Of a DNA stretch of 64,000 nt, positions 41,411 to 51,659 are shown one piece after another; the first letter of the stretch is position 1; the number at the start of each line of letters is the position of its first letter. The translations under genes were made by a program, and so were the position numbers. A model generated the notes under the pieces. It did not search any database. It was not told the DNA's origin and saw only the letters and a list, made by a program, of their open reading frames with translations. The stretch is from Euborellia annulipes (Eukaryota > Arthropoda > Insecta > Dermaptera > Anisolabididae), in the NCBI GenBank assembly GCA_023213315.1, contig JAKCPI010000869.1, positions 124,001-188,000 on the forward strand, written 5' to 3'.

Positions 41411-42566
41411 AAAATCTGGTGTAACAAAACTTTCTCTTACGTTTGGTAATTGAAATTTACGTTCCGTGCTTATAACTCCAGATTTTTTTTTGTGTCGACC
41501 TTACAGGGGATAGACAAAATAATATGAACACCGAACATCTAGACAATATATTATTAATTAATAATGTGATGGAGCCACCATTTGCTTCAAGAAATTTTTA
41601 CAAGTTATTTGGGCGGTACTATATTAAGTTTTGCACTTCAAAGACCCACTGCTAACTTGGGGGAAGGAGAGGGGATTGTAAAAGCTCAAAATCTTGGACT
41701 CTTTTCAGTTTTTTGCTTATATCTCGTAAGCTAAGCATATTTTGTACACCTTACTACCATACGAAGTTATAGAGTATTAAATTTGTTAAAATTTGGTTGA
41801 TAAAACGAATTTGTAAACCCAATATTAACCGAGATACGGCCGGTCAAAGTCAAAGTTAGTAAAAGTTTCTTGAAATGTAAAACAAATAGAAAATTCGTTC
41901 GGCCTTATCTCGGTTAATATTGGGTCTACAATTATTAAATTTATTACTCTACAACTTTTTAATGTACTATGATGCACAAAATATGCTTAGTTTGTGAGAG
42001 ATAAGCAAAAAACTGAAAAAAGTCTAAAGATTTTGAGGTTTTTGCACCCCCTCCCCACTCCCCCCAAATAGACATCCTAGAGTACCCCCCAAATAACCTG
42101 TAAAAATTTCTTCAAGCAAATGATAGTTGAACACATTATTAATAAATAAATATTTATTTATTGGTGAAGGCCGAGGGTCCGCTATTTATTTCAATTTATT
42201 GCTAGCCAATTAAATTGAAATAAATATTTGTGTAAGATTTAAGATAAGAATATTTGTGTAAGGGATTGACCCTTGAACGCCTAAGGGCGTACAGTAGAAT
42301 TTAAGGTGTACGAGTAAAATTTATAAACGAAGAAAAATATTTATATTTTGTTACCATGGCAAGAGTAAAGTGGTCTTTTGATAGCAAAATGAGAATATAC
42401 ATTTTAAAGAGCAATAATTGATTTTTGAATTTTAATCAATATTGTTTGAGCAAATTTTGAGGAAATCGAAAAAAATAAACAGAAAAATTATATCAGTATA
42501 AAAATACTACTGTAGTACTCTTTGGTTGATGTTTGTTCAAATGTTTTTAGTTTCGTACCAGGGAAG
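41411..42566 (+). mobile_element. Family A copy interrupted by a foldback
   Basis: Hairpin 41411-41495 (tttggtaattg centre). It resumes at about 42290 with 'gtgtacgagtaaaatttat', a damaged X-box GTTACCATGGCAAG at 42350-42363, and the central part to about 42566. Confidence 0.65.
41540..42150. mobile_element. Foldback element, ~290-bp arms
   Basis: Arms at about 41545-41850 and 41895-42150 are imperfect reverse complements ('gagatacggcc', 'cttatatctcgtaagctaag', 'tacaagttatttgggcgg'). No hammerhead core is present, so it differs from family B. Confidence 0.65.
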
Positions 42567-42569
42567 TTA

Positions 42570-42606
42570 CCTTGGCATCTGAGGCCATTTAAACCACGCC
42601 CCTATT
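42570..42606 (-). mobile_element. SINE-2 tail fragment
   Basis: CTTGGCATCTGAGGCCATTT is the reverse complement of the shared SINE tail. Confidence 0.5.
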
Positions 42607-42893
42607 CTTCTAGATTAATTAGCAGTCAATGTAGGATAATAAAATAAAATTGTAAACGCTTGAAACAGGACGTGAAGCAAACCCCTGGCCAAAGACTTCT
42701 ACCCCTGAATTTGAAAAGACTTGACGTTGAAAGAGAATTTTTTTTAAGTTGATAACAATAACAATATTATAAAAAATTTGTCTATTTGTTTAGTAAAAAA
42801 AAAAAAAGAATAAATGTAATCGATACCTTCTCTCAAACTGGATGTGTATGTGTTTGTATGTTAAAATAAATTTGAATATATTTTTCTACTCAC
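42607..42893. other. AT-rich stretch, no feature seen
   Basis: No classified repeat; leads into the exon-like island that follows. Confidence 0.4.
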
Positions 42894-42968
42894 CAAATGG
42901 ATAGGATCCCTGGACTGGAGGTAACTCAGCTCAGCTGATGTGGAATTGCAGAGGAGAGAGGCACGAAT
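42894..42968 (-). other. Exon-like segment, minus strand
   Basis: Acceptor TTTTCTTTTTCAG and donor CATTTG|GTGAGTAG are both strong. The 75-nt island has only one open frame (IRASLLCNSTSAELSYLQSR), phase 0 at both ends, and no ATG. Its donor end resembles that of the 24776 segment (ATTTG|GTGAGTA), and the shorter form of that segment is also 75 nt. Confidence 0.45.
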
Positions 42969-42997
42969 CTGAAAAAGAAAACATCCATTAGTATCTC

Positions 42998-43021
42998 TCT
43001 CTCTCTCTCTCTCTCTCTCTT
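42998..43021. repeat. (CT)n microsatellite
   Basis: About 12 CT dinucleotides next to the exon-like segment. Confidence 0.9.
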
Positions 43022-43242
43022 ATCAAAAAATTAATATAAGAAATGTTTCTTTAAAAAAAAAAATATATTCTTATTAAAAAACTAAAGAAAAAAATCATTT
43101 CATTGTCTCAGAGTATTATAATTTTGGAAGATATTATATTTACTATCCGCACTACCAGACTTGGCGGCTTCGCCCAATGAATGCCGAGGGATCCCTAAGT
43201 GTCCATGTATGTGTGTTATTGTTGAATACATGGTACAAATTA

Positions 43243-43510
43243 AAAAAATCTGGTGTGACTGATCGCACAGCACACAACTTTCTCTTACCTTCGGTAATCG
43301 AAAGTGTTGTGTTCTGTGCTCAATTCCTTCATGTTCAAAATTGAACACAGATACACAGACAAAACATGTCGCGAAAACAAATTTTCTGGATTCAGGGGAC
43401 CTCAAAACGTGTAGGGCCTATATCCATCAAAATCTCGATATCGAATTTTTGACATGAATCGATTACTTTCTCACCATATATTAATGTATATAGAGGTAGA
43501 GAAAGTAAAA
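43243..43510 (+). mobile_element. Family A copy, internally deleted
   Basis: Hairpin 43243-43320 lacking its outer right arm, joined directly to 'ctcaattccttcatg' and the 3' third, ending 'agaggtagagaaagta'. Confidence 0.8.
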
Positions 43511-43720
43511 ATGGGAAATATTTGTTTTATATTTTGTGACCATAGTAACCATTTCTCTTATCTTTCCTAAAAAATAATCGGCCAAAAAGTACTAGTACTT
43601 TACTGATGTACTTTTTTAGTTTTATTCGATTTTCTCAAAATTCGCTCCGCCGAAATTGATTAAAATTTAAAAATCAATTATTTTTTTACAAGCTCTTTAA
43701 AATGTTTATTCTCATTTTTT
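43511..43720. mobile_element. Family A fragments in opposite orientations
   Basis: A plus fragment (tattttgtgaccatagtaac) is followed by a minus fragment beginning 'atcggccaaaaagtactag' and running to 'gctctttaaaatgtttattc'. Confidence 0.6.
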
Positions 43721-43723
43721 ATT

Positions 43724-43836
43724 TTTCCAAATGAGTTTTGATCCTAATTTTCGAAGTTTGTAAAATGAGCTTCCTCTGAAGAAGAAGAGCCTTTGTGCAT
43801 TCGAAATTAGGAATAAAACTCATTTGGAAAAACAAA
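43724..43836. repeat. Small foldback, hammerhead-like relic
   Basis: Arms 'ttttccaaatgagttttgat' and 'aaaactcatttggaaaa'. The loop contains CTGAAGAAGAAGAGCC and CGAAATTAGG, a first box without the cleavage box. Confidence 0.5.
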
Positions 43837-44645
43837 AAACTTTGTTTTTTTTCCTTTCCTACAATACACCCTTGCCGAAAAATCAGCGTGATAGTGGAGT
43901 TTCAGATTTAAAGTAAATAGTATTAATCTTTATGAAAATTACTAAATAAGCGCTGAGGAAATAAATAACGATATCATTAATTTAGTCCAAAGACAATATA
44001 TACATGTAAATATAAAATAGAAAAAATTAATAAGTAATTAAATCTGGTGTTATCATTTCGACTTAGCAGCCTTATTTAACAACCAGTAATTTTAAATAAA
44101 TCGAATAAGCAATTTTCATCTAGAATAACAGATATTAAACTACAACGAAATGTCATTTATTATTTATGTTAACAGGATCGATGTTGATGATCATTTTTTT
44201 AATGTTAATAACTCTCATATAGACAAGTGTAATTGGGATATGTTAATTTCGTCTGTCTCTATTGATCTATACGTTAAGTGAGCTGCGATTTAATTGCAAT
44301 TTTATGTAGACCTAATTAATCGAATCTAGACGTGACGAGGCTAACTAGGATGAACAAAGTCCTTAATAAACTGCCGGCTATAAGGATCATTAATATCTCT
44401 CCGGGTTGTATAGAAGCCAATCAAAGTCCTGTGCAAACAGATCCTCTCCTCTCTTAGGCCCTATCTCTCTATCTATTAATAAGAAAAAAGAAGAATCACG
44501 CTTTTACCTTCACTGGAATGTTTTCATTTCGGATCACTCATCACTCACGGTTTATTCTTACAAATAATAAATCCCCCTTCCTTTCTGGATGAAAGGAAAA
44601 AATTATTCAATTTTTTTTATTTGGATTAATTTGAAAACAATCTTG
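43837..44645. other. Unassigned stretch
   Basis: A mixed-composition patch at about 44330-44470 could be regulatory (no repeat ends, no frame). Otherwise AT-rich. Confidence 0.3.
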
Positions 44646-44679
44646 AGTGACTAACGTACAATCAGAGAAACTAATGTGA

Positions 44680-44697
44680 TGTGTGGTCACACCAGAT
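44680..44697 (+). mobile_element. Family A hairpin foot, single
   Basis: GTGGTCACACCAGATTC is the distal foot of the hairpin, isolated from any other family A part. Confidence 0.4.
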
Positions 44698-44714
44698 TCA
44701 TATAATAATAACAG

Positions 44715-45420
44715 CAAACTCAGGATTCGCAGGGACTTTGCAGCCAGGAGATTAAATAAAAAAATCTTTAATTTAATTTTTATTTGCCGACGTTTCGGTC
44801 GCCAATCACGACCTTCATCAGGGCCTATGATCATAACATTTATTAAAAAAATTGATATTAAATTACAATAAGAATACAAATTCGATAAATATCAGATGTA
44901 CTTAGGCCTACAAATATTGTCAATTATACACGATCTTAGGTATTTTAATATTCATTGCAATTAAAGACAATTTCTTGTTACTTTGATATGTGCAAAAATA
45001 TTATCTTTTACTTGCTGCTCGGAGGTCTCTTATACAAATGATACACTGAACTCACATTTATTATTTTTTGAAATCTTAAAATAAAATTAATCCCACGTTA
45101 GTTATAGAATATTTTTGTATTGCGATCATTTCGATTTGTACATATCAAAGTAAAAAGAAATTGTATTTAATTGCAATGAATAAATACTTAAGATCGTGTA
45201 TAATTGACAATATTTATAAGTAAATCTGATATTTATCGAATTTGTATTCTTATTGTAATTTAATATCAATTTTTTAAATAAATGTTATGATCATAGGCAC
45301 TGATAAAGGTCGTGATTGGCGACCGAAACGTCGGCAAATAAAAATTAAATAAAAGATTTTTTTATTTAATCTCCGGACTGCAAAGTCCCTGCGAATCCTG
45401 AGTAAATCTCCACAGTCATA
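44715..45420. mobile_element. Family B hammerhead foldback, ~250-bp arms
   Basis: Arms at about 44715-44975 and 45165-45408 are near-perfect inverted repeats with 'ggattcgcagggactttg' at their outer ends. The left arm has an intact minus-strand core; the right arm has CTGATAA. The tail 'tctccacagtcataaacatc' resembles the tails of other units. A deleted relative lies at 56225-56442. Confidence 0.8.
44789..44821 (-). ncRNA. Hammerhead ribozyme motif
   Basis: CTGATGA, five-pair stem II (ggtcg/cgacc), GAAACGTC. GCC before and GGC after can form stem I. Confidence 0.75.
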
Positions 45421-45459
45421 AACATCAATAGCCTAAAATATAAAAAGTAGGCCTACATC

Positions 45460-45557
45460 AGTAAAGTACTAGTATTTTTTGGCCAATTTTGATTAAGAGC
45501 TTCGTATCACGTGCCAAGGGAGTACCTAATAAATATAAACTTTCAAACTCCTAGCTC
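45460..45557 (+). mobile_element. Family A central fragment
   Basis: 'catcagtaaagtactagtat' to 'aactcctagctcaa', then SINE-1 begins. Confidence 0.65.
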
Positions 45558-46080
45558 AACGTCGCGGGTTCGGACCCCAGGCAGTCCGATAATTTTATTT
45601 AAGGAATTTGGATACCAAATGGCTTAAATAAGAATGCCTGGACCCCATATATGTTTATTAATCTCTATAAAGGATATCGTAAAAGTCTTAAATGGCCTAA
45701 GTTGCCGAAAAGTCTGTGTGAATGTGAGCATGGGCGTACCCAGCGAGGGGCAGGGGGGCAGCTGCTCCCCCCCCCCTAGAAGCAAAAAAAAAAAAAATTA
45801 AATGTTTATAAAGTGATGAAACGAAACAAAATTGGTGGATGACGACGGGGAATGATTTTGTTGTTAGGACTCGAGGGTTTTTAGGCCTTTAATTCGAAGG
45901 CTTTTCCCCTCTATATAAAAAATACCTATGTCACAATGTGGACGACCATGATTTGCCCCCCCCTGGACGGCCATGATCTGACCGTGCCCCCCCCCCCCCC
46001 TAGATTTGACTGGGTACGCCCATGAATGTGAATGTGAATGAGAAAAAAGTTTTATTAAAAAAAAAAAAAAAAAAAAAAAA
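45558..46080 (+). mobile_element. SINE-1, 5' truncated and split by a MITE
   Basis: Starts inside the B box (CGTCGCGGGTTCGGACCCC), runs to the GAATGTGAG tail at 45728, and resumes at 46025 with AATGTGAATGTGAATGAG and a ~26-nt poly-A. Confidence 0.8.
45729..46024. mobile_element. hAT-type MITE, CATGGGCGTA ends
   Basis: Ends CATGGGCGTACCCAG and CTGGGTACGCCCATG. Flanks aatgtgag and aatgtgaa form an 8-bp TSD with one mismatch, inside the SINE-1 tail. C and G runs lie just inside both ends. Confidence 0.8.
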
Positions 46081-46259
46081 TCATTGTGTGGTTTTATGAA
46101 ACCACGATGCAAGTGAAACTTTTTTCGGATCGTAGGTGATTAACTGAAAATTTTCAAAAAATTATTCAATTAAGGTTATTAAAATCGCGTTTTTAATCTT
46201 AATTTAATAATTGGAAAATAGGAAATCAATAGACGCATGTTAAAAACTGTGAACAATAT

Positions 46260-46332
46260 TTATTTAGTAATTAGCCGCGCCGCCCGCCTTCGGCGGGCGG
46301 CGGGCTAGCAGGAGGGCTTCGCCCCCCTGGAT
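46260..46332. repeat. Two GC-rich hairpins in tandem
   Basis: A perfect ten-pair stem GCCGCCCGCC/GGCGGGCGGC closes on TTC at about 46278-46302. A second hairpin, GGAGGGCTTCGCCCCCC, follows at about 46310-46327. They stand out in a very AT-rich setting and immediately precede the giant palindrome. Confidence 0.7.
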
Positions 46333-46659
46333 TATATATATATACAGTATTAGGGTGGCTCTTATTTTTCGAAGTTGGAAATTTATTCGCGCTACCCCCT
46401 AGTTTGGTGCCATTGCCAAAAAAAATAACCTGTGTAAAATTTCAGCTCAATCGGATAAGGGGAAAGGGTGCCCCAAGAGCCCTGAAAATCGAAAAAAAAA
46501 TCAGAAAATATTCATTTTATTTATTTATCTTGTTAAATATAAATTATATACAAAAAAGTGTTATATAAAAGTTGTAGATCTATAAAAAATACACATAATA
46601 ACATCTATCAGTTTTTTATGTACACCTAACGGTTTCAGAGAAAACCGCGAAAATCAATT

Positions 46660-46982
46660 TTTACTTTCTCTTACCTATACAAGTTATATATATAGAGAGA
46701 GAAAATATTTGGTTTCATGTAATAAACTTGATGTCGAGATTTTGATGGATATACACGTTTTGAGATCCCCTGAGTCCAAAAAAATGGTTTATGCAACATG
46801 GTCTGCTTCGGTGGGGGTGGGGTGGGAGTGGGGGGTGGGGGTGTTTTGTGAACAAAATATCTCATGAACGAAAAGAGCTAGGAGGTTGAAATTTTATATT
46901 TAATTAAAGTACCCCCTGGCACGTGACACTAAGCTTTAGAACAAAATCGGCCAAGAAGTACTAGTACTTTACTGATGTACTT
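46660..46982 (-). mobile_element. Family A copy in left palindrome arm
   Basis: Terminal palindrome at 46660-46710, a (GGGGGT)n-like tract at 46810-46850, and 'actttactgatgtactttt' at the break. Its remainder is 47676-47965. Confidence 0.8.
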
Positions 46983-47675
46983 TTACTTTCTCTTACCTAT
47001 GTATATATGTAATATATATATAGAGAGAAAGTATTGGTTTCATGTCAAAAATTCGATGTCGAGATTTTGATGGATCTTCACGTTTTGAGGTCCCCTGAAT
47101 CCAAAAAAGTGGTTTTCGCGACATGGTCTGTCTGTGGGTGGGTGGGTGGGTGTGGTGGGTGGGTGGTGTGTGGTGGGTGTGTGTTCAATTTTAAGCATGA
47201 AGGAATTGAGCTAGGAGGTTGAAATTTTATATTTAAATTAAACACCCCCGGGACCGGAAAATAAGCTTTTAATCAAAATCGACCAAAGAGTACTAGTACT
47301 TTACTGATTCACTTTTTCAGTTTTTTTCGATTTTCTCAAAATTTGCTCCAACGATTTTTTTAAAATTCAAAAATCAATTATTTTTTAGATGCTCTTTAAA
47401 ATGTATATTCTCATTTTGCGATTGAAATCTTCTGAAGACCACTTTACTCTTGTATTTCATAGGGAAGATAGGAGAAATGGTTGCCATGGTAACAAAATAT
47501 AAATATTTTCCCATACTTATAAATTTTACATCTTGAATTCATATGTTCCGTACTGTCGGGAACTAAATATATGTCGACACAAAAAATCTGGTGTGACAAG
47601 CACAGTACACAACTTTCGATTACCGAAGGTAAGAGAAAGTTGTGTGCTGTGCGCCAGTCACACCAGATTTTTTAT
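46983..47675 (-). mobile_element. Family A copy, full length, inserted in another copy
   Basis: Runs from the terminal palindrome (ACTTTCTCTTACC) to the hairpin foot (CACACCAGATTTTTT), with X-box GTTGCCATGGTAAC at 47480-47493 and a (GGGT)n tract at 47137-47180. It sits inside a T-rich run of the older copy with no target duplication, giving clean element boundaries on both sides. Confidence 0.85.
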
Positions 47676-47965
47676 TTTATTTTCGATTTTCTCAAAATTC
47701 GTTCTAACGATTTTGATTAAAATTCATAAATCAATTATGTTTTAGATGATCTTTGAAATATATATTCTCATTTTGCCCTTGAAATATTTTGAAGCACACA
47801 TTACTCTTGTACTAGGATCAATGGTTCTCATGATAACAAAATATAAATATTTTTCTATATTTATAAATTTTACATTTTAAAATTCACATGTACCATACTT
47901 TTGGACACTAAATATATGTTGACTCGAAAAATCTGGTGTGATAAGCACAGAACACAACTTTCAAA
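47676..47965 (-). mobile_element. Family A copy in left arm, remainder
   Basis: Continues the 46660 copy: 'attttcgattttctcaaaat' through 'atgttgactcgaaaaatctg' and one hairpin arm. The second arm is missing at the palindrome centre. Confidence 0.75.
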
Positions 47966-47972
47966 TAATTTT

Positions 47973-48471
47973 TTTATCATGAGAACCATTGATCCTATCT
48001 TTCTATCAAGTACAAGAGTAATGTGTGCTTCAAAATATTTCAAGGGCAAAATGAGAATATACATTTCAAAGATCATCTAAAACATAATTGATTTATGAAT
48101 TTTAATCAAAATCGTTAGAACGAGTTTTGAGAAAATCGAAAATAAAAAAACTGAAAAAGTACATCAGTAAAGTACTAGTACTTCTTGGCCCATTTTGTTC
48201 TAAAGCTTCGTGTCACGTGCCAGGGGGGTACTTTAATTAAATATAAAATTTCAACCTCCTAGCTCTTTTCGTTCATGAGATATTTTGTTCACAAAACACC
48301 CCCACCCCCACCCCCACCGAGACAGACCATGTTGCATAAACCATTTTTTGGACTCAGTGGATCTCAAAACGTGTATATCCATCAAAATCTCGACATCAAA
48401 CTTATTACATGAAACCAAATATTTTCTCTCTCTATATATATAACTTGTATAGGTAAGAGAAAGTAAAAATT
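47973..48471 (+). mobile_element. Family A copy in right palindrome arm
   Basis: Mirror image of the left-arm copy, with (CCCCCA)n at about 48295-48320 and a terminal palindrome 48420-48471. The degenerate X-box region (atcatgagaacca) is the same in both arms. Confidence 0.8.
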
Positions 48472-48954
48472 GATTTTCGCGGTTTTCTCTGAAACCGTTA
48501 GGTGTACATAAAAAAGTGATAAATGTTATTATGTGTATTTTTTATAGATCTACAACTTTTATATAACACTTTTTTGTATATAATTTATATTTAACAAGAT
48601 AAATAAATAAAATGAATATTTTCTGATTTTTTTTCGATTTTCAGGGCTCTTGGGGCACCCTTTCCCCTTATCCGATTGAGCTGAAATTTTACACAGGTTA
48701 TTTTTTTTGGCAATGGCACCAAACTAGGGGGTAGCGTCAAAAAATCTCAAAAAATTTTTCCCCAGTAGTAGCTAAGAGCCACCCTAATACAGTATATATA
48801 GATTGAAGATTTGAATATTTTAAATTATTTTAAAAATTATATTTTATCAATTTAAAAATTGAATTATTAAATCTCACAATTATTTTTTTATAATTCATTA
48901 TATATATTAAATTTCAACTTTCTTATTTTTGTCGTCACGGATTGTGACGTCATG

Positions 48955-49068
48955 ACTTGTAGCGTCATGGCTTTTTACGTCACCTCGTTACAAAACGACA
49001 TGCTGATAGAAGAACCAAAAAATTCGTAGTGATATAATAAAAGTTTCACTTTAAAAAAAAAAAAAAAC
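48955..49068. repeat. Unnamed repeat, copy 2
   Basis: 'cgacatgctgatagaa' and 'aataaaagtttcacttt' plus poly-A match 35000-35095. Confidence 0.5.
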
Positions 49069-49552
49069 TCCTAGCTCTTTTCGTTCTTGAGATATTTTGT
49101 TCAGAGCAGTGGCGGATCCAGAGGTGTTTCTCGGGGGAGGGGGGGGGGGGGTAATCTAGTGTGAGTGATCCCACAGCACATAATTTTTTCTTAATTTCGG
49201 TAATTTAAAGGCGCATTCTGTACATGTTTGCCATAATATAAATATAAATAAAATTTGTAAGTATTAATTTTTTAAATTTTACATTAAAAATACAATTTTT
49301 TTTCGAAAAAAAAGTATTTTTTTTTTCAATCTCGGAGGGGATCCCCTTTACCCCCCCCCTGTATCCGCCCTTGGTTCACAGACAGGCACACACACACTCA
49401 CAGACAGTCAGACCATGTTCGAAAACCACTTTTTTGGATTCAAGGGATCTCAAAACGTGTATATCCATCAAAATCTCGACATCGAATTTTTGACATGAAA
49501 CCAATACTTTCTCTCTATATATATTAACATATATAGAGGTAAGAGATAGTAA
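49068..49552 (+). mobile_element. Family A 3' part split by a hAT MITE
   Basis: 'ctcctagctcttttcgttc' to 'ttgttcag', then the MITE, then 'gttcacagacaggcacac' to the terminal palindrome at 49508-49552. Confidence 0.8.
49107..49373. mobile_element. hAT MITE carrying a family A piece
   Basis: Ends CAGTGGCGGATCCAG and CTGTATCCGCCCTTG. Flanks gttcagag and gttcacag form an 8-bp TSD with one mismatch, the target being the known family A sequence gttcacag. The interior 'gtgtgagtgatcccacagca' is a half hairpin of family A. Same family as 23053. Confidence 0.8.
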
Positions 49553-49634
49553 TAAATATTTTATTCTATTTTGAAATTATTTTATTATTTCTAATAATAA
49601 AAAAAAAAAATAAAAAAACTTTAAACCACCCTTG

Positions 49635-49830
49635 GCCCGTGACCTATGGCTTAGAGGTAGAGCATTGGCTTCTAATACCAAAGATCATGGGTTCACATCC
49701 CGTCTCATGCGACAAAAATTCATTTCAATTGGATTGGCTACCAATCTAATTGAAATAAATAGAGACGTTGTCTAAATGGCCTTCGATGCCAAAAAAGATC
49801 TTTAAATGAAATAAAAATTAAATAAAATAA
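49635..49830 (+). mobile_element. SINE-2, full length
   Basis: The tRNA-like head has CTATGGCTTAGAGGTAGAGC (A box) and ATGGGTTCACATCCCG (B box). Then 'ccaatctaattgaaataaat' and TAAATGGCCTTCGATGCC. Confidence 0.8.
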
Positions 49831-50550
49831 CCAAGTAAATATTAAAACCTCAACAAATAGTTTTATCACACCCTCACCGTTATCCCTCTCTCCCTCTAAG
49901 TTAATCAATAATTAATTTATAATTCAAAAGGTTCGTATTTAGCAAAAAATAGTAATAAGAAAAAAAAATTTTTTTTAATGAAAAATTGAATATTATGACG
50001 GTACCTTTAAATGGGTGATGGCCAAGAGAAGAGGGTTCGACTGGTCATGTTAGGGTGAAATTATTATTAGGCTATTAATATTCACTTTAAGAAAAAGCAC
50101 AGCAAAACATCTCCTTGCATGTCTTGCAATCGACTGAGAGAGAGAGAGAGCCCTTTGTCTCTCGATAAAGAAAAGGAGGATCAAAATAAGAAATGCCATT
50201 TAAGAAAAAATATAAATAAATACTTTTTTCACTAATGGAAAAAATATTAATAGAATTAAAATAACAAATCCTCTTTTATAAAATAGGAATAAAAATACTA
50301 AAAAAAAAAAGTAAAAAGTAAATGAATACTTTTTTATCTAATCTTGAAAAAAAAAAATGAAATCAAAATAACAAGTGCCATTTTATTAATAGTGAAAAAT
50401 AAATAAATATTTATTTCTCTAATCTAAAATGCTATGCGATAAATATAAATAAGGAAAAAATCTCAACCCCTAACTAGCCGAAATCAACCCTTAATAAAAA
50501 GAATAATTTTCAAAATTATATTTTTTTCATTTATTTGGGTTTAAATTAAA
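49831..50550. other. AT-rich stretch, no feature seen
   Basis: (GA)n near 50137-50151; otherwise unassigned. Confidence 0.4.
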
Positions 50551-50551
50551 A

Positions 50552-50740
50552 TGAATCACCACAATCGTTGTGGTTAAGCGATTCCAAGCACGGCAAAACC
50601 TCGAATGGGTGATCCTGAGTAAACATTATGTTGAACGTCCCCCTTTAGCCATTGGTACAATTAAATAATTAAACGTGTGGATTACGTTGAAACCCCTAAA
50701 TGGCCTCAGAAGCCTAAAGGGCAAAATTAAAAAAAAAAAT
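50552..50740 (+). mobile_element. 5S-rRNA-derived SINE, second copy
   Basis: TCACCACAATCGTTGTGG, TTAAGCGATTCCAAGCACGG, 'gaatgggtgatcc', then AACCCCTAAATGGCCTCAG and poly-A. The head matches 5S rRNA over the internal promoter. Confidence 0.7.
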
Positions 50741-50788
50741 AAAAATTGAAAAATAAATTTAAAAAAATTTATTCACTAACACTTTTTT

Positions 50789-51320
50789 TTACTTTCTCTT
50801 ACCTCTATATATATGTTAATATATATAGAGAGAGAAAGTATTGGATTCATGTCAAAAATTCGATGTCGAGATTTTGATGGATATAAAATATCTCAAGAAC
50901 GAAAAGAGCTAGGAGGTTGAAATTTTATATTTAAGTTAGGCACCCCCATGGGACGTGACACGAAGCTTTTGAACAAAATCGACCAAAGAGTACTAGTACT
51001 TTACTGATGCACTTTTTCAGTTTTTTCGATTTTCTCTAAATTTGCTCCAACGATTTTTTTTTTTAAATTAAAAAATCAATTATTTTTTAGATTCTCTTTA
51101 AAATGTATATTCTCATTTTGTCATTGAAATCTTCTGAAGACCACTTTACTCTTGTACTCCATAGAAAAGTTAGGAGAAATGGTTGCCATGGTAATAAAAT
51201 AGAAATATTTTGCCTTTCTTATAAATTGTACATCTTGAAAATCGAATGTACCGTACTGTCGGAAACTAAATACATGTCGACACAAAAAATCTGGTGTGAC
51301 AAGCACAGTACACACCAGCT
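50789..51320 (-). mobile_element. Family A copy, internally deleted
   Basis: The terminal palindrome joins 'ttttgatggatata' directly to 'aaatatctcaagaacg', removing the microsatellite. X-box with one change (GTTGCCATGGTAAT) at 51182-51195. Only half of the hairpin remains. Confidence 0.8.
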
Positions 51321-51659
51321 TTTGTTAAGTTCTTTTTCTCCAAACATATGATGAAGTATACGCAATTTTTCAAGAATAAATTTTCTCAACAATGAAATTT
51401 GATTTAAGACTGGAGGGAGATCGACTCCAGTAGATTTCTTAATAATTCTACCGTCCTCTTTAGGTGGGCTACCTTCAAATTTTAACACGTTGTTAGAGTC
51501 TTTTAGAAGAAACAAATTCTTTTTAGTTTCATCTTTTTCTGATGAGTGGTTTCGTTTTATTATTTTTTGTCAGATTTATTTGATTAATCTTGTGTAAAAG
51601 ATTTTTTTATCTTTTATTTAACGTTCTTTATTATAAATAATCAACTAGGCATAATAAAT
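51321..51659. other. AT-rich stretch, no feature seen
   Basis: No classified repeat or exon-like island. Confidence 0.4.

Larger units (their letters stand above)
46341..48800. mobile_element. Giant palindrome, ~0.8-kb arms, TIR-bounded
   Basis: Outer ends 'acagtattagggtggctctt' and 'aagagccaccctaatacagt' are inverted. Arms run inward through 'aagttgtagatctataaaaa', a GC-poor stretch and a family A copy in each arm, to 'ggatcaatggttctcatgat' (47815) and its complement (47973). The left arm is interrupted by a younger family A copy at 46983-47675. Without it the arms are close to 0.8 kb each. Confidence 0.8.

Noticed and set aside
44500..44585. Minus-strand exon with acceptor TTTGTAAG and donor GAAG|GTAAAAG
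   Set aside because: All frames close quickly, the acceptor tract is weak, and composition does not differ from the flanks.
46274..46330. Bacterial rho-independent terminator or contamination
   Set aside because: The GC hairpins lack a following T run and are embedded in insect-type repeats on both sides.
47870..48076. Conserved-looking frame shared with 11266, 51103 and 57949
   Set aside because: The similarity comes from family A sequence repeated across the window; the reading frame is not kept between copies.
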